64,000 nucleotides of DNA from Melitaea cinxia (GCF_905220565.1 NC_059417.1:4348369-4412368), one strand, 5' to 3'. Shown: positions 45,063 to 57,812, counted from the stretch's first letter. Numbers and translations are program-made. The notes: generated by a model from the sequence alone, not told the origin.

Positions 45063-47650
45063 GTAAACTGTCTTGATTGATAAAAACATTTTTTTAAAAA
45101 TACTTATGTATTTATTTAAATTTTATTGTTTTTCACAAAAATATGTAATATACACACAAGAGGGGCGTATAATAACATAAAAATTGTGAATTACAAGGGA
45201 AGATCTTATTATGGCTAATCAAATGTTTCTTCCAGACAAATCGATAATTACTTTCTCTAACAACAGAAGCTTATGTACGTTTGTGGTTAGGTTCTAATTT
45301 CTCAATAACGAATCACTAACTAAATTTAATCATTAAGTAATCCAAAATGTCGTTTTAATCTCGTTTGAGAGATTAAACAGATTGTTAGTAAATTACTACT
45401 TCGAAGTTGGTTGGCAAGTGAACAATCTCAGACGAAACAACCAGAAAGTTTTGATTTAGTTTGGGTTTAAATTAATTTGTCATGATATTTAATTGTCTCC
45501 GTGCGACAAAAGACGTCAGAAGTTGTAAGAAGTTTGAGATGCAGTCTTATAAAACACTGAAATATGCATTTCTATATAAACAAATATACAAATATAATAT
45601 ATATATTTTTTTATTACGTAATCTTTATGATAGTGAGTAAAACAAATAATTTCTTGATTTTTTTAAAAACGCGAAAACAATGTAGTCCATGTGGCACGTA
45701 TCACATACAGCAAACCACAAAACATCGACTACCTTCCGTCGCATTGTATTCGTACTGACGTCATAATCAATATACATACATATATGAAAACATGACGGTC
45801 ACATGAAGAATATTTGACAAAAATAACTGATACGTGTAGACTATAATATAAACGAACTTTGTACACCATTAGCAAGAAAACATATTGTTTACTCCTCACG
45901 AAACTATCCTGTTTTTGAAGTTTCCTAAACACTGTCCAAGTACCCGTGCGGCAACATTATATGCGTTATCGGTAATGAATTGCTACTTCTAACTTTCTAA
46001 GAGCCCATAAATCTGTACCTCATACATAAAAGTCTATCTAAGCTGGGACAAAACAAAACTCTTCCTTTTAAAGGGACATGAGTGCTACATAAAAATGATC
46101 TTTATTTTGTACTCATTTAAAGCTAAATTTAAATATTACTCTCGTGTTTCATAATTTAGTAGATCGTTGTTTAGTGTACGTTTCTAAAATTAGTTTGAAG
46201 TTTTAAGTAATTTTTTGTAGAAATTATTTTAATTTCATAGATTTTGGTCGATATTTAGGTCTACATTATTCAACAATTGCAACATTGTTATCAACTCAAA
46301 ATAAGAATTTGTTTGACATTGGCAATGAGGTTACATCTGACCTAGAGTTCAGAGATAGGCAGTCGTTAAACTGTGCTATTTTCATGATTTAAGTACGTCG
46401 CCCCGAGAGCAAAGACGAATAAGTACCTACAGAGCTGAAGGATGTGCGTTAATTCAGAAGAAAAAGGTGAAGCCTAGCTTTCTTCTATTACGAAGTTTAG
46501 GGGTATTTGATAACACACGTAATAATTCTTATTTAGAAACTTTATTTATTGTCGATATAGTCTAGACACCATCAGGCGGTCTTTCATTATTATGAATCGT
46601 GGTCCTATTAAGTCTCCTAGTTTTCCGACATCGCCAGGTTCAAATTAGTTCATTGTAGCGAGATTAGGAGTACGACTGAGCGCTTGGAATCTTGGGTACC
46701 AGAAGCACGAAATCGCCTACTAATAGACGAAATTATGTATAAGAGGTAGGCTAGGAAACACATTCAGTTGGCAAAAGGGTGGTTAGTTCACACTCGAGGA
46801 AGATTATCCGGGCTGCTGAGTCTTTCTCCGTGTTAGTACACATATAGTGTTTCATATCTATGTTGCACATATTTGGAAAAACATTCAAAAAGACCATCAC
46901 CCCCTATGTCATTTCACGTACGTCGGTTACGACTTGGCCCCAAGCCAGTGCTGCTTCCGACAGAATCGTTTCAGTGTAGGCTATAGTTTTAACGATACTA
47001 CTGTTGTAGATGATATTTCATATAATCTACGACAGGGAACTTAATTAATTATTCAGTGGATTTAAATCTTTTGATTTTATTTATTACCAAGTTGTCCACT
47101 GCGGTAAGGGGTTTAACGCAAACTGTGAAATATACGTGATATAGTAAGTGATATAGTGATATATATGTGATATTAGTAAGAGCTCCGTCTTGGTTTTTCC
47201 TAACCTGAGTAATGCAGATGTACTCGTTCAAATTGAAAGTTATATCTTCTCATTGATAAGGCTAAGTGAACAATTTATGAAATAAAAAAAAAATAGCTTT
47301 TATTAAGAGAAAGTTAATACTTTGAAGATGCAAAAAGATATTAAATTGTAGTACAATATTGAATGCTATCGTTTTATTTATTCGTAATTTAATATTATAT
47401 GGTAACATTATATTTTACTCGTATAATAAATTACTAAAGGAATAAAGGGATTTAAGAGGAAGCTAGAGAGACGTTATTAGGATGGAGAAAGGGCCTAATG
47501 CTTTCTATAATCCACCAGTTCTTTCACCGTATGAAAAGCCACTTTGCCACGTGTCAAAGCTAGTGCTACTATAACGAAAAAACATATAGTAAATTAACTA
47601 CCGTAAATCTCTGATATAATCAAAATATATTTAACAATACTTTTATGTTT
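45063..47650. other. AT-rich non-coding DNA
   Basis: No gene called. A slightly GC-richer part at 46560-47040 contains only short frames (up to 65 codons) without recognisable domains. Confidence 0.4.
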
Positions 47651-47656
47651 TTGACA

Positions 47657-47850
47657 AGCGGTTAGCACAGTGGTAATATTACTGACTTGTAAGTGCACTT
47701 ACAAACTAGCGGCTTACAATCTAGCGGCTTACAATCTAGCGGTTAGCACAGTGGTAATATAACTGACTTGTAAGTGCACTTACATTTAAGCGGTTTACAA
47801 TCTAGCGATTAGCACAGTGGTAATATAACTCGTAAGTGCACTTACAATCT
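47657..47850 (+). repeat. Tandem tRNA-like heads with A-box motif, three copies
   Basis: AGCGGTTAGCACAGTGG starts at 47657 and 47738, and a variant at 47804. TAGCACAGTGG matches the pol III A box (TRGCNNAGYGG) exactly. Each copy is followed by a palindromic GTAAGTGCACTTAC. A short ~15-base CTAGCGGCTTACAAT unit is also repeated between copies 1 and 2. Confidence 0.75.
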
Positions 47851-47879
47851 ACTGATCTGGCAGTAGGCATCTACTGCCT

Positions 47880-48185
47880 ATCCTATATGGTGGGTGTCGT
47901 AAGAGGCGACTAACGGATAACACAGTTCCACTACCACCTTGGAACTTAAAAAGCCGACCGATGGCGGGATAACCATCCAACTACTGGCAATGAAATACAC
48001 AGGCCGTAGACGGGCAGCAGCGTCTTCGGTGTGACAAAGCCAGCCCTGCGGTCACCAATCCGCCTGCCCAGCGTGGTGACTATGAGCAACACACATGAGT
48101 TCACACCATTTTTGCGTGAACTTGTGGAGGCCTATGTCTAACTGTGGACTGTAATAGTCTGAAATGATGATAATGATGATGATCA
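47880..48185 (+). mobile_element. Short RTE-tail element
   Basis: GGTGTCGTAAGAGGCGACTA, AACTTAAAAAGCCGACCGAT and GGAGGCCTATGTC precede a (GAT)n tail at 48162-48183. The last ~40 bases resemble the 3' end of the RTE LINE (GGCCTATGTCCAGCAGTGGA). No coding capacity. Confidence 0.75.
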
Positions 48186-50077
48186 TATATAACATAAAAA
48201 TGTTTTTCGCGGTATGTCTTTTTGTATTGTGTAAATTTTTGGACCCCGACACATGAGTTTCCTCCTATTACGGTTCGTTTAGTAAAAGGCGTTAATTTAT
48301 GCACATAGTATTATTAAACAAAATATGTTACTATTGCTTTGATTAACCGTCAAAGTTTATATTATATGATAATCAACAAGTGAACGTTTTAACCCTACAG
48401 TACTTCAATGAAGAGGTGATTGGAAAGTGTCCAAGTTTTAAACTCAGATGTAAGACTGTTATTATTTCTTTTTAGTCATTGAGATTATATGTAGTGTTTT
48501 TAAATGTATGAAATTTATTAAGTATTTATTGATAAAGATTGTAAGGATGTACTAACGCCGGTAGTTTCAATATATTTATTTATGGAGATCTTTCGATAAC
48601 TCGTACCCTGAACGGAGTCAGAAAACAGAGTGCGCTGTACAGACTGTCCCAGTCTCCTGTCTAAATGTATGCACTTACTGAAAAGTTATATAAAAGAAAG
48701 ATTACCTGTGTGTATAAAGAAAAAAATTGAATTGTATATTATATTACGTAACGTAAATTTTTTCCATTCGATTTGATATGACCTATTTTTATGTTACGAT
48801 ATTTTCGCTACAGACAATAAAGAATAGACTAAATTACTAGTTACCTATCTGTAGCTGTATTACTAGCAGTGACTACGCTGTTATTTTAAATATTCAATAC
48901 AGAAATAATTTCATTGCACCAAGGCAGCGAATATTTACATTACTAACTGTGAGTTCGTGGAGTAATAAAGTTTGAAATAGTTGTCTTCAGCTTAGTTTGC
49001 AGCGTTAACGGAGTGAGAGTTACAGAGACTATCGCAGGATTAGAGAATACTTGACTATATACATTCTCCTGACTTTTTACACGTTATCATAGAATTTAAT
49101 TTGATATGCATAAAGGATTAAAACCACATTTCTATATTAATATTGTAAAGCTGATAAATTTGTTTGTTACCTAGTTTTTAACTATTGGTCCTATTTAAAA
49201 AAATATTTTAGTGTTAGATAGCCCATTTATCGAGAAAGTCTATAGGCTATATAATATTTTAGTACCTATTTTTTCTTAAATTAACGTGGGTGTTTTATAT
49301 AATTGAAATTATAATGTTTATTTATTTATTTATTTATTCAATATTTGGGAAACAAACAGATATACATAATAAAAAATATTAACACAAATTATAAAAAATA
49401 ATGTTTAATGAATATATATTACTACCATAAATCATATTTGTCTTACTTAAAATTATATAACGATAAAAAAGTTTCGGAGTTTATTTGCTTAAGCTTTTGT
49501 TGTATTTAATTATTTTCGCATAAAATAACTTGTTTAGTACAATTTTTGCGTTACATTTCTCAAAGGATTACATAGCATTAAAATGTTGAAATTAAAATTT
49601 AATCTCTTATATTTAGGCTTTAGATGTAAGTAAATATAATTATAAGGTCTAGGGCGTGCTATGTAGTTCATTAGAAGGCATACTCAACGTGAAACCGACT
49701 TTGTTTATATAATGTAACTTTACTATGTAAATTTATGTCTAACAGTCAGTCTATCTTTAGTTGTTATGACGTGCTGACGATTAAAATTATAATATTTTAT
49801 TTGAATAATAGAGGACCAGTAGTTTTCATTTTCATTATAGCTTATGCTCTAGTTATAAAAGCTGTGCTAGTAGAAAAAACTACTAATTAATAAAGTTATG
49901 AGCATTTGTCACAATGAAGAATATTAGTTCTAATGCGTTTAAATACTAAAAACACATTTTTACATTATACGTTTCAATTCATCCAAAAATATGTATATAA
50001 AGTATATTGTGAACTGAATTGGATCAGTTGTCGATTCCTTGTTAGTAAAGATGTCATAATGTAAAACGAATAATAGT
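48186..50077. other. AT-rich non-coding DNA
   Basis: No gene seen. A (TTTA)n run at 49318-49337, followed by sequence that could be a minus-strand LINE 3' end, is the only feature. Confidence 0.4.
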
Positions 50078-50360
50078 TGTGGGGCGTATCCACATATATA
50101 GACTTTTTATAGGGAAAAAATAATGAAACCTCATTTCTTGTTTTTATTTTGTTTATAAAAATATTTTTTTTGTAGATGTCAAGAATTTGTATTTTAAATT
50201 CTTCTTTATAATTTATGTTTTACAATTTATTAATTCTATTTTATATTTCACTACGTCGTGCACGTTGTTTTTTATATTATTATTATTCTTTAATAAAGAG
50301 CCGGTGGACATACCAAAGATCTTATCATTACTTCAACCGTTAAATAGCTCATTCGCTAAA
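50078..50360 (+). repeat. Dispersed unclassified repeat (pair with 14105-14345)
   Basis: Shared ordered blocks as listed for the 14105 copy. An insertion of about 30 bases near 50110-50150 distinguishes it. Confidence 0.6.
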
Positions 50361-51034
50361 GTTGCATGACACGTTACAGCAAAAAAAAAAAATGGTTTCT
50401 GTCACTAAAGTATTATAATTTTATGAAATCACTTATACTACATATACAATTATAACTGATTATATTTTTACAATTTTAATATTTAAATGATTGACGATAC
50501 ACTGTCGTGACATTATCGTGACAGCGGTCTAAAAGACCACGTCTGTAGACTAACGTTTTCTAGTAACTCGGATTGCAAATGCAAGGGGAGGGCTTTATGA
50601 TTTAGCTCAAGTAAGAAAGCGGATCATGAATAATTCATAGTTTGTGATTCAGTTCATAAACTTTGTCTCCGACTGGATTCCTACTTTTGTGGGCCTGTAA
50701 TGTAGTGTTTTAAGACTTTCTTCGGACTTTAAAAACTTATTAATATTTTATGTATATTTTTTTTTTGAAATATTAGATTTAGAAGATAATTTTGCCTTTA
50801 ATTACTTGCTTAAATAATTATAGATTTATTATTTATTTATGTGAATATATATTTTTTTATAATTAGAATTCGAATAAAAATTTAATTCGTCAATTAGTCA
50901 CGACATTCCACCAACTATCGTACTGATGTCAGTCAATTTTTACAGTGTGAAATTGGAACAAATAACGTCGTAACTTTTAAATTTTAGGAGACAATGTTTA
51001 TACACTGACTCACAAACTATCAATAATTCATTGA

Positions 51035-51180
51035 CTTAGGGCACAGTAAGAAGTATCCTGCTTAAATTTGGAATAGACCGGCTGGAGAAGAACCTCAACC
51101 TTACATAAGATCACAGACAAATAATATGCTTTCAGGTAGTGTTGTAGCCCTTTGCTGAGTAAGCTTTGCTGTTGCTGCAT
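51035..51180 (+). repeat. Dispersed repeat, 5' part of the 11025 family
   Basis: AGGGCACAGTAAGAAG, ACCTCAACCTTACATAAGAT and CAGGTAGTGTTGTAG match the upstream half of the family. The GGTCGGCAACGCGC half is missing. Confidence 0.55.
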
Positions 51181-51214
51181 CCATTTCTTATAGTCATACT
51201 CAAAATTATTACAA

Positions 51215-51410
51215 AATAGTTGTGTTCATCGACATCGACAATGTAGGTAAACGATAAAATAGTCAAGTAAATACGTCAACAATTACTCTAAAAGTTTTAA
51301 AATCTCAATCTAATTTGAACGAAACTTTAAGACAAGCATCGGCTTTTGATTGAAATAATGATCACCAAAATCGGTATATCCAGTAAAAAGTTATTTGGGT
51401 ATTATACATA
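51215..51410 (-). repeat. AACCGACTTC-family repeat, partial
   Basis: The reverse strand matches the second half of the 44600 copy (from the GTATATCCAGT-complement block to the CGATGTC end). Confidence 0.55.
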
Positions 51411-51514
51411 TTCTACAATGTTCTGTCTATATAGCCATTTCTATTCTTTCTTCCTTTTTCGATTTAAAAAAAAGCAAAATTATTTTTGAACGAGAAACGT
51501 CGAACGAAAGTTCT

Positions 51515-51699
51515 TCAAATTGAAAGGAAGCTTTCACTGTTCCGTAATTAATTAGTTTAGCTAAACAAAACAATAGTGTATTTGTTACACTATAAAGCGG
51601 CGTCAGATCATTTATACTTGCAAATAAAACGTAAACAATTATATCTAAGTTATTTATCTTGATAAGTTACGCCGAACCCACAACTCGCTTACATTTAAC
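51515..51699 (+). repeat. Inverted-pair repeat, left copy
   Basis: ACTATAAAGCGGCGTCAGAT, AAATAAAACGTAAACAATTA and TTATTTATCTTGATA recur inverted at 54871-55063. Could be terminal repeats of a large decayed transposon or two independent insertions. Confidence 0.6.
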
Positions 51700-51780
51700 A
51701 CGGAAAGTAGCACGGGACGGCAATTAATATAGCAATGTTGACTCTGTTATTAATACGTAATGAAATTTTGGAAAAAACAA

Positions 51781-53430
51781 TTATTTTATTTTATTTTATT
51801 CGAAAACCAACAGCGTTACAATTCGTATATATATGACATTTAACATAATATTAACAATAATAAGGCCAGTAATAGGTTTTCCTATCTATACATCTTAGTA
51901 CTGTTACAAAAGGGCAGTATTAAGAGCCGATATTAAAATGACTTAAAAAATAAAACAAAATTAAGTTAATAGGAGGATAATTATGTATTTAATTTCCAAA
52001 ATCAAGTCGATGTGAAGTTATATTGTATATAAAAGACGACATGCAATGGTGTTAATACTGGCTATTGTACCAGCGGTAGCGATTTCAGTTTTTGCTCATG
52101 GCGAACATTATTTATGTACCATACATATTTTCCTGTGTTATACGATTCTGGACTCCCGAAAGAGGAGTAAATCTTACGGGGAGCCGTTGAGTGTTAAGTG
52201 TTTATTTAGTTACTTATATCATCAAAATATAAATTATTTATTACTAATTATTAAAAAAAAAACTTATAAATATAAAAATTGCATGTTTTCAATATCTCCA
52301 ATAAGTTGACGTAACTTATATTTCAAACAGGTATAAACATTATCATGAAGTTAAATCTACACTAATATATTAGTCGTAATATAACGTCAAACTGTTTGTG
52401 TGTATGTTCGCTTGTTTTGTTTGATCGCTGTAGACACAGGTGTTACCATTGCGTCTTGAAGAATGATGTTTATTTTCGATAGTCTGTTAACAGTGAAAGG
52501 TTCTGTACAATTATAAACATTGCACTACAGCTCTTAGTAGGAATGAAACGACCTTTACCTAGTAATTTGATAAATAATACCATACTTTTTATTCTTTCAT
52601 TTTATGAGTTATTGATATTATATTTGCTATTAAATTTTTAAAAAAATTGCTATTAAATTTTTAAAAATTTTTTGCTATTAAATTGTGAAGCAAAAACTTT
52701 GTACCCCTTTTTAAGAAAATTGCGCAAACGGAGGTGTATGAACACTTATGTGTACATTTATAGTTTATAGAGAGAAGGAGTGCAGAATACTAATATTTTT
52801 TAAAATTATTCTTGAAAATATATTAATATCAATAAAAAAAACATTACACACACTACCATGTATTTGACACAACACACGAATTTTATACTCTTTTATTGTC
52901 AAAGTCTGTAATAATTACTAATCAAATTGATTTTTTTTTAAAGTTCTTTATTTTCAATATTTTTTGCTTTTCTATAATTTAAAATTTTAATTATGGTCGA
53001 ATTTCGACCCCTGGGCGACCACTAGCTTTATTAAACCTGTATAGACAAGAGTTTTATTTCCAGGCGTCAATTTGTTCTATGCAATACATTTTAAACTTTT
53101 TTATGACGTAAAAGTTTGTAAGATATAAATATGGATAAAACCAAGTGGTTTTGTCTGTTTTATTATATTACATATTTATCAACTAACCTGATTTACTAAT
53201 GTAAGACCAGCTTAGTCAAACAAGGATCAGTGTGATTAAGAACGTAAACAAAACTTCATAAATTTTAATACTTTGTTTTAAGATTAGCTGTAATTCAAAA
53301 AGCTCTTAGCAAACAATTCAAACAGTACAAGACAAAGACTCATCAAATAAACATTGCTATTAAGGCTTACTTGATTTCCCATTGGTAAAATTTATTAGGC
53401 TTTTGTTATTTGGACAACCGCTTTGGTGTA
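51781..53430. other. AT-rich non-coding DNA
   Basis: Begins with a (TTTTA)n run (51783-51800) that may be a minus-strand LINE tail. A small tandem repeat TTGCTATTAAATTTTTAAAA lies at 52626-52686. No gene seen. Confidence 0.4.
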
Positions 53431-53435
53431 GTGTA

Positions 53436-53697
53436 GTTTGCGCATATGTACAAACATTTCATCCTGGTTTGGATGTCTATTTTGTGGGTCTACCCACTGT
53501 GCATCGGACAGCACGTTAAGCTGTCGGTAACTGTTGTTATCATTAATACCTTATATGATACTTTAATGATCGCGCATTACTCATAGTAGGGAATATATCC
53601 CCCAACCCGCAGTAGAGTAGCGTTGTGGATTAAGCTTCAATCATTTTCCGACATGGAGAAAGAGGCCTATGCCCAGCTGTGGGATATTAGAAGCTGA
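53436..53697 (+). repeat. tRNA-derived SINE, divergent, head missing
   Basis: GTCTACCCACTGTGCATCGG, AGTAGGGAATATATCCCCCA and GAGGCCTATGCCCAGC match the family. Confidence 0.75.
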
Positions 53698-53756
53698 ATT
53701 GTATCGTATCGTAAATTAGACGTCTTCATGAATATAATTATGTGTATCTATTTTTT

Positions 53757-53997
53757 TATTGCAGTCCACAGCTGGACATAGGCCTCCATAAGCTCGCGCC
53801 AAAAATGGCGTGAGTATGTTTTGCCCATTGTCACCACGCTGGGCAGGCAGGTTGGTGACCACAGGGCTGGCTTTTGAGCACCGAAAACGCTGCTGCCTGT
53901 CTTCGGTCTGTGTATTTCAAAGCCAGCAGTTGGATGGCTATCCCACCATCGGTCGGCTTTTTTAGGTTCCAAGATGGTAGGGGAACTTTTTTATCCC
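53757..53997 (-). mobile_element. Short RTE-tail element, minus copy
   Basis: The reverse strand has AAGCCGACCGATGGTGGGAT, GTGGTCACCAACCTGCCTGC and GGAGGCCTATGTCCAGC. A 74-codon frame reads a relic ending YVQLWTAIKK, related to the RTE C-terminus. Confidence 0.7.
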
Positions 53998-54350
53998 TTC
54001 ATTATCATCATCATCATCATTACAGCCTATACAGTCCACTGCTGGACATATGCCTCCACAAGTTTACGCCAAAAATAGCGTGAACTCATGTGTGTTGCCC
54101 ATAGTCACCACGCTGGGCAGGCGGGTTGGTGACCGCAGTACTGGCTTTGTCGCACCGAAGACGCTGCTGCCCGTTTTCGGCCTGTGTATTTCAAAGCCAG
54201 CAGTTGGATGGTTATCCCGCCACCGGTCGGCTTTTTAAGTTCCAAGGTGGTAGTGAAACTGTGATGTCCCTTAGTCGCCTCTTACGACACCCACGGCAAG
54301 AGAGGGGGTGGCTAAATTCTTTAGTACCGTAGCCACACAGTACATCCCAC
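53998..54350 (-). mobile_element. Short RTE-tail element, minus copy with (ATG)n tail
   Basis: Tail at 53999-54022 (CATCATCATCATCAT on the plus strand). The body includes TTGGTGACCGCAGTACTGGC and, at its distal end, GTCGCCTCTTACGACACCCA. Tandem with the copy at 53757 in the same orientation. Confidence 0.75.
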
Positions 54351-54547
54351 AGTATTTATGCCTTAGTCGCATTAAAAGCATATTAGAAGCTGAAAGTAAT
54401 ATTATAACTGATTAGTCTTTTTTATCGAATTTATTATATTTTAGAAATTAAGTACCAAAAGTATACAGAAAGTTACCGCTTTTTCTTTCTGTATTCATAG
54501 CAGAGTTATCATACAATCTTAATTGTCATGCCGAGTTATTTAAAGTA

Positions 54548-54785
54548 CTAGCTGTGCCCGCGACTTCGTCCGCGTGGAATTTCACAAAAAAGTTATTGTT
54601 CAGTTCGCAGAGTTATAAAATAAATAAATTTCTAAAATAAAAGTAGTCTAAGTTACTCCTATATTGCATCAGCTATCTGCCCATGAAAGTCCCGTCAAAA
54701 TCGGTTCAGCTGTTTCATAGATTAGCCGGAACAATTAGACAGACAGACGGACAAACATTGTAAAAATGTTATTTTGATATATGTG
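54548..54785 (-). mobile_element. Helitron-like element fragment
   Basis: The reverse strand ends GAAGTCGCGGGCACAGCTAG at 54548 with T next. The body contains an ACAGACAGACGGACAAAC-type block. Confidence 0.7.
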
Positions 54786-54870
54786 CCGTGTTTACATCCA
54801 TATGTATGTAATAAAAAGCGGTTATTTTATTATTACAAACACACAATCCAATTTTATTTATTTGTATAGA

Positions 54871-55063
54871 TTAAATATAAGCGAGTTTTGTAACATATCA
54901 AGATAAATAACTTACTCGACTTACATATAATTGTTTACGTTTTATTTATAAGTATAAATGTTCTAACGCCGCTTTATGGCGTAACAAAAACAGTGTTTTT
55001 TGTTTTGTTTTGGAAAAGAAATAAATTTCGCAACGGTGGAAGCTTTGTATTAATTTGAAAAAG
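54871..55063 (-). repeat. Inverted-pair repeat, right copy
   Basis: Reverse complement of the 51515-51699 sequence with moderate divergence. Confidence 0.6.
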
Positions 55064-55389
55064 TATCACATTGATTCCAAAGCCTATTTGAATAAAATTC
55101 TTTTCATAGTAAAAGTTGGTTGTTTTTTTTTAAACTTATTTTATAGAGAAACAGAGATTGTGCCAATGGGTAGCACATAATTACTGTACCTAAATATTTG
55201 CAGGTTCTTTAAGCATAAGTTTTAAAATTTTAAAATCATAATTTCCTACTGGTCGATCATATTGTACATAACTTTAAAAAAAATATTTCACAACATCCAC
55301 AGGCTCTTAGTTGCCCATGCCATTTGTACTACATAAAATATTGCTTTATTATCGGCGTGCGTTTTTTTTACAATAATTTTATCTCAAAC

Positions 55390-55530
55390 AAGTGGTGTAG
55401 CGGCGGGGATTGTTAAGGGGGGGGGAATGGTCCGCAAAACAATAAATTGCTGGGCATATATGGTTTTGGAATGGGGGGGGGGATTTATTTTGCCCCGGAC
55501 GCGAGTTAAGCTCGCTACGTCACGGCCTCA
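55390..55530 (+). repeat. G-run-rich unclassified repeat fragment
   Basis: Two poly-G runs of about 10 at 55417-55427 and 55473-55483 in otherwise AT-rich DNA, followed by GCCCCGGACGCGAGTTAAGC. Looks like part of a dispersed element; the source is unknown. Confidence 0.4.
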
Positions 55531-57060
55531 AACCTTTTCTAAGACTGTCTTGAATCGCTAGTACGGTCCGACACTGACAGCCTTTTGCTGTTATAGTTAA
55601 TATCGTAGAAAACTCAGATATCACGATATCTCCCGTCTATGTACAACATACAATACTATACAACACTGCTTCAATATGCAGCGTGGCAAATTAAAAACTA
55701 ATTAGTTCTCCTTAATATATGAACCATTTTGCTTAGATGAGGTAACAAAGTATTCGAGAAGCAAAATTAACAAATATATTTAATGTTACATGTCTGCTTC
55801 ATATAAAATTAATATTATATGGTTATAAATAAAATATATTATATATTATATTATATATTATAAAGGTAAATAATAATAAAATTGATCGGTCTTACAGAAT
55901 GCTCACAGACCCACATGTAGACCAACCTAGCTCTATATACTGGTTTCAACAGTCGAACCTCTTTGGAGAATCCGAAGGTTTTGTCTGTTGCGAAGAAATA
56001 ACATGAAATGTCTTTTCAATAAAAGCCTATTTGTCTAGTCTTTACCTTTACTTGCGTTACGTAACTTTGCCCTTGAACTATATAAGCAAATAGATGAATC
56101 GTCTAATTATGTAATTTAGTGAAGCCTTTCAGACGAGTAGCATAATTGACAGTTCACTTAATTACAATGTATTTGAATGTAGTTTTAAAATTTCTAAGCT
56201 TTATTTCATTATCAACGTCTTTTGAGGTTTCGCAGGCACACACACACATACACATATATATTGCAACAATAGTTTCTTTCATAATAGCCTATGTTATGTC
56301 TTAATATGTAGTTATTTGGAATATCAAGTATTTTACAGAAGTGTTAAAAGTGCAAAAGTTTATTCTTTTTTAGTTTCTATTGTAGATTGTTATCATAAAA
56401 TGCATCTAAATAAAAAAAGTTTCCAATTCATACATAATTATGATTCTTTTTAGAGAACGAATACTAAATTAATTGTGTTTTATTTTATTAATGATTTGTA
56501 GATGTATCTTTGAAGTAAGAAATATTCAAATTAAATAAACTTTTTTCAAGAGAAAAATAACCTCAATTTTCTCAGGAGGCCAAATGTAAAGAATTTGTTT
56601 TGTTCACTAAATGAAGAAATCTCATGTAGTTCGTTATCGTCATTCTTTTGATTGTATAATTGTACATGCCGCTATTATATAAATATTTTAATGAACTCGA
56701 TTAAGAAGATTTTTTCTTACAGTACACTGGGCACGATAATATTACCATATTCTTACAGGAAATCTATAAAGTAATGAAAACCTCGGCTGCATTTTGTACT
56801 GTTTTGAGAGATCTGATGCGCAAGTGAATACTTCAACCAAATGTTCTCCTTTTCTTCCTACGACCTCACTACACTAATGATACTATAAATGTCCATTGCC
56901 AGCGGTGATAAGTCTATGTACTCACCTAGTGATCTGACTGCTTGACTTAAATAAATCTGCTTTTGTATATTTCTCTCTATGTTTTGCATATTTTTTTGAT
57001 ATTATCTTTATTATGTACGATTTTATTTTTGTGTTACCCACACATTAGGAATTCTAAACA
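55531..57060. other. AT-rich non-coding DNA
   Basis: No gene seen; a short (CA)n run at 56237-56252. Confidence 0.4.
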
Positions 57061-57165
57061 TTTTTGAATATCATATCAAAAATTGTCCGCTCCAGCTCAC
57101 GGTCAGCCGGAGACGCATGTTCGATCCCCGCTGGAGCGGTCAATTTTTGATATGATATTCAAAAA
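57061..57165. repeat. 105-bp near-perfect hairpin with a pol III B-box-like loop edge
   Basis: 36-base arms (57061-57096 and 57130-57165) pair at 35 of 36 positions. The inner ten, CCGCTCCAGC/GCTGGAGCGG, resemble a long acceptor stem. The 33-base loop holds GTTCGATCCCC, a near-match to the B box GGTTCGANTCC. No A box is seen. Confidence 0.85.
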
Positions 57166-57530
57166 TTATCTTTAATGTTATATCCTACTTACGTAATGAT
57201 ATTTATATGTACATCCTTTGTCAACTTTTTAAGACTTTCTAACTTCAAATACCGTTTGAAAAGCAAAGAAAGGTTATATTACAAAATATATAGCTTTAGA
57301 TGGTAAAAGCCTTTGTAAACTCGTGCGAGCGACCTCCGCATAAAGTCAAGTTAACAATGGAATCCGTCTGTGTGTAAAGGTGAATTGACTTCTATTGTTT
57401 TCGGATTATACGAAGGAGCGAAAGGGCTCTTAACAACTTAGAAACGAGTAAAAATTCAAGTAACAGAAACGATGAAATGAAATTTTAGATGGTGTAACCG
57501 ATTTTTATAATACTTGTGTCAAAACTAAAT

Positions 57531-57812
57531 GCACATGACAAACATTTGTATTGGCCATACAGGTGTTTGCCGTGGTCTGGGCACAAACGTGCAGTCCTTG
57601 TGGGTCTCCCCACTGTACCTCGGAGAGCACGGTAAGCCGTCGGTCCCGGTTGTTACCAACGAAACCTGATAGCGATCGTTACTCATGGTAGGGAATATAT
57701 CCGCCAACCTGCATTGGAGCAGCGTGATGGATTAAGCTGATCCTCCTACATGGGGAAAGAGGTCTATGCCCAGTAGTGGGATATTACAGGCTGCAGCGTA
57801 GCGTGGCGAGTA
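57531..57812 (+). mobile_element. tRNA-derived SINE, 5'-truncated
   Basis: Flanked by the 10-bp duplication AAAACTAAAT (57521-57530, 57813-57822). Begins GCACATGACAAAC just after the B box, so truncation removed the whole promoter. Confidence 0.88.

Noticed and set aside
46847..47044. 65-codon frame as a possible small gene
   Set aside because: No recognisable domain, no clear splice or promoter signals, and length expected by chance.
47641..47850. CRISPR-like repeat array
   Set aside because: Spacing is irregular (81 and 66 bases), intervening sequences are related to each other, and the genome is clearly animal.
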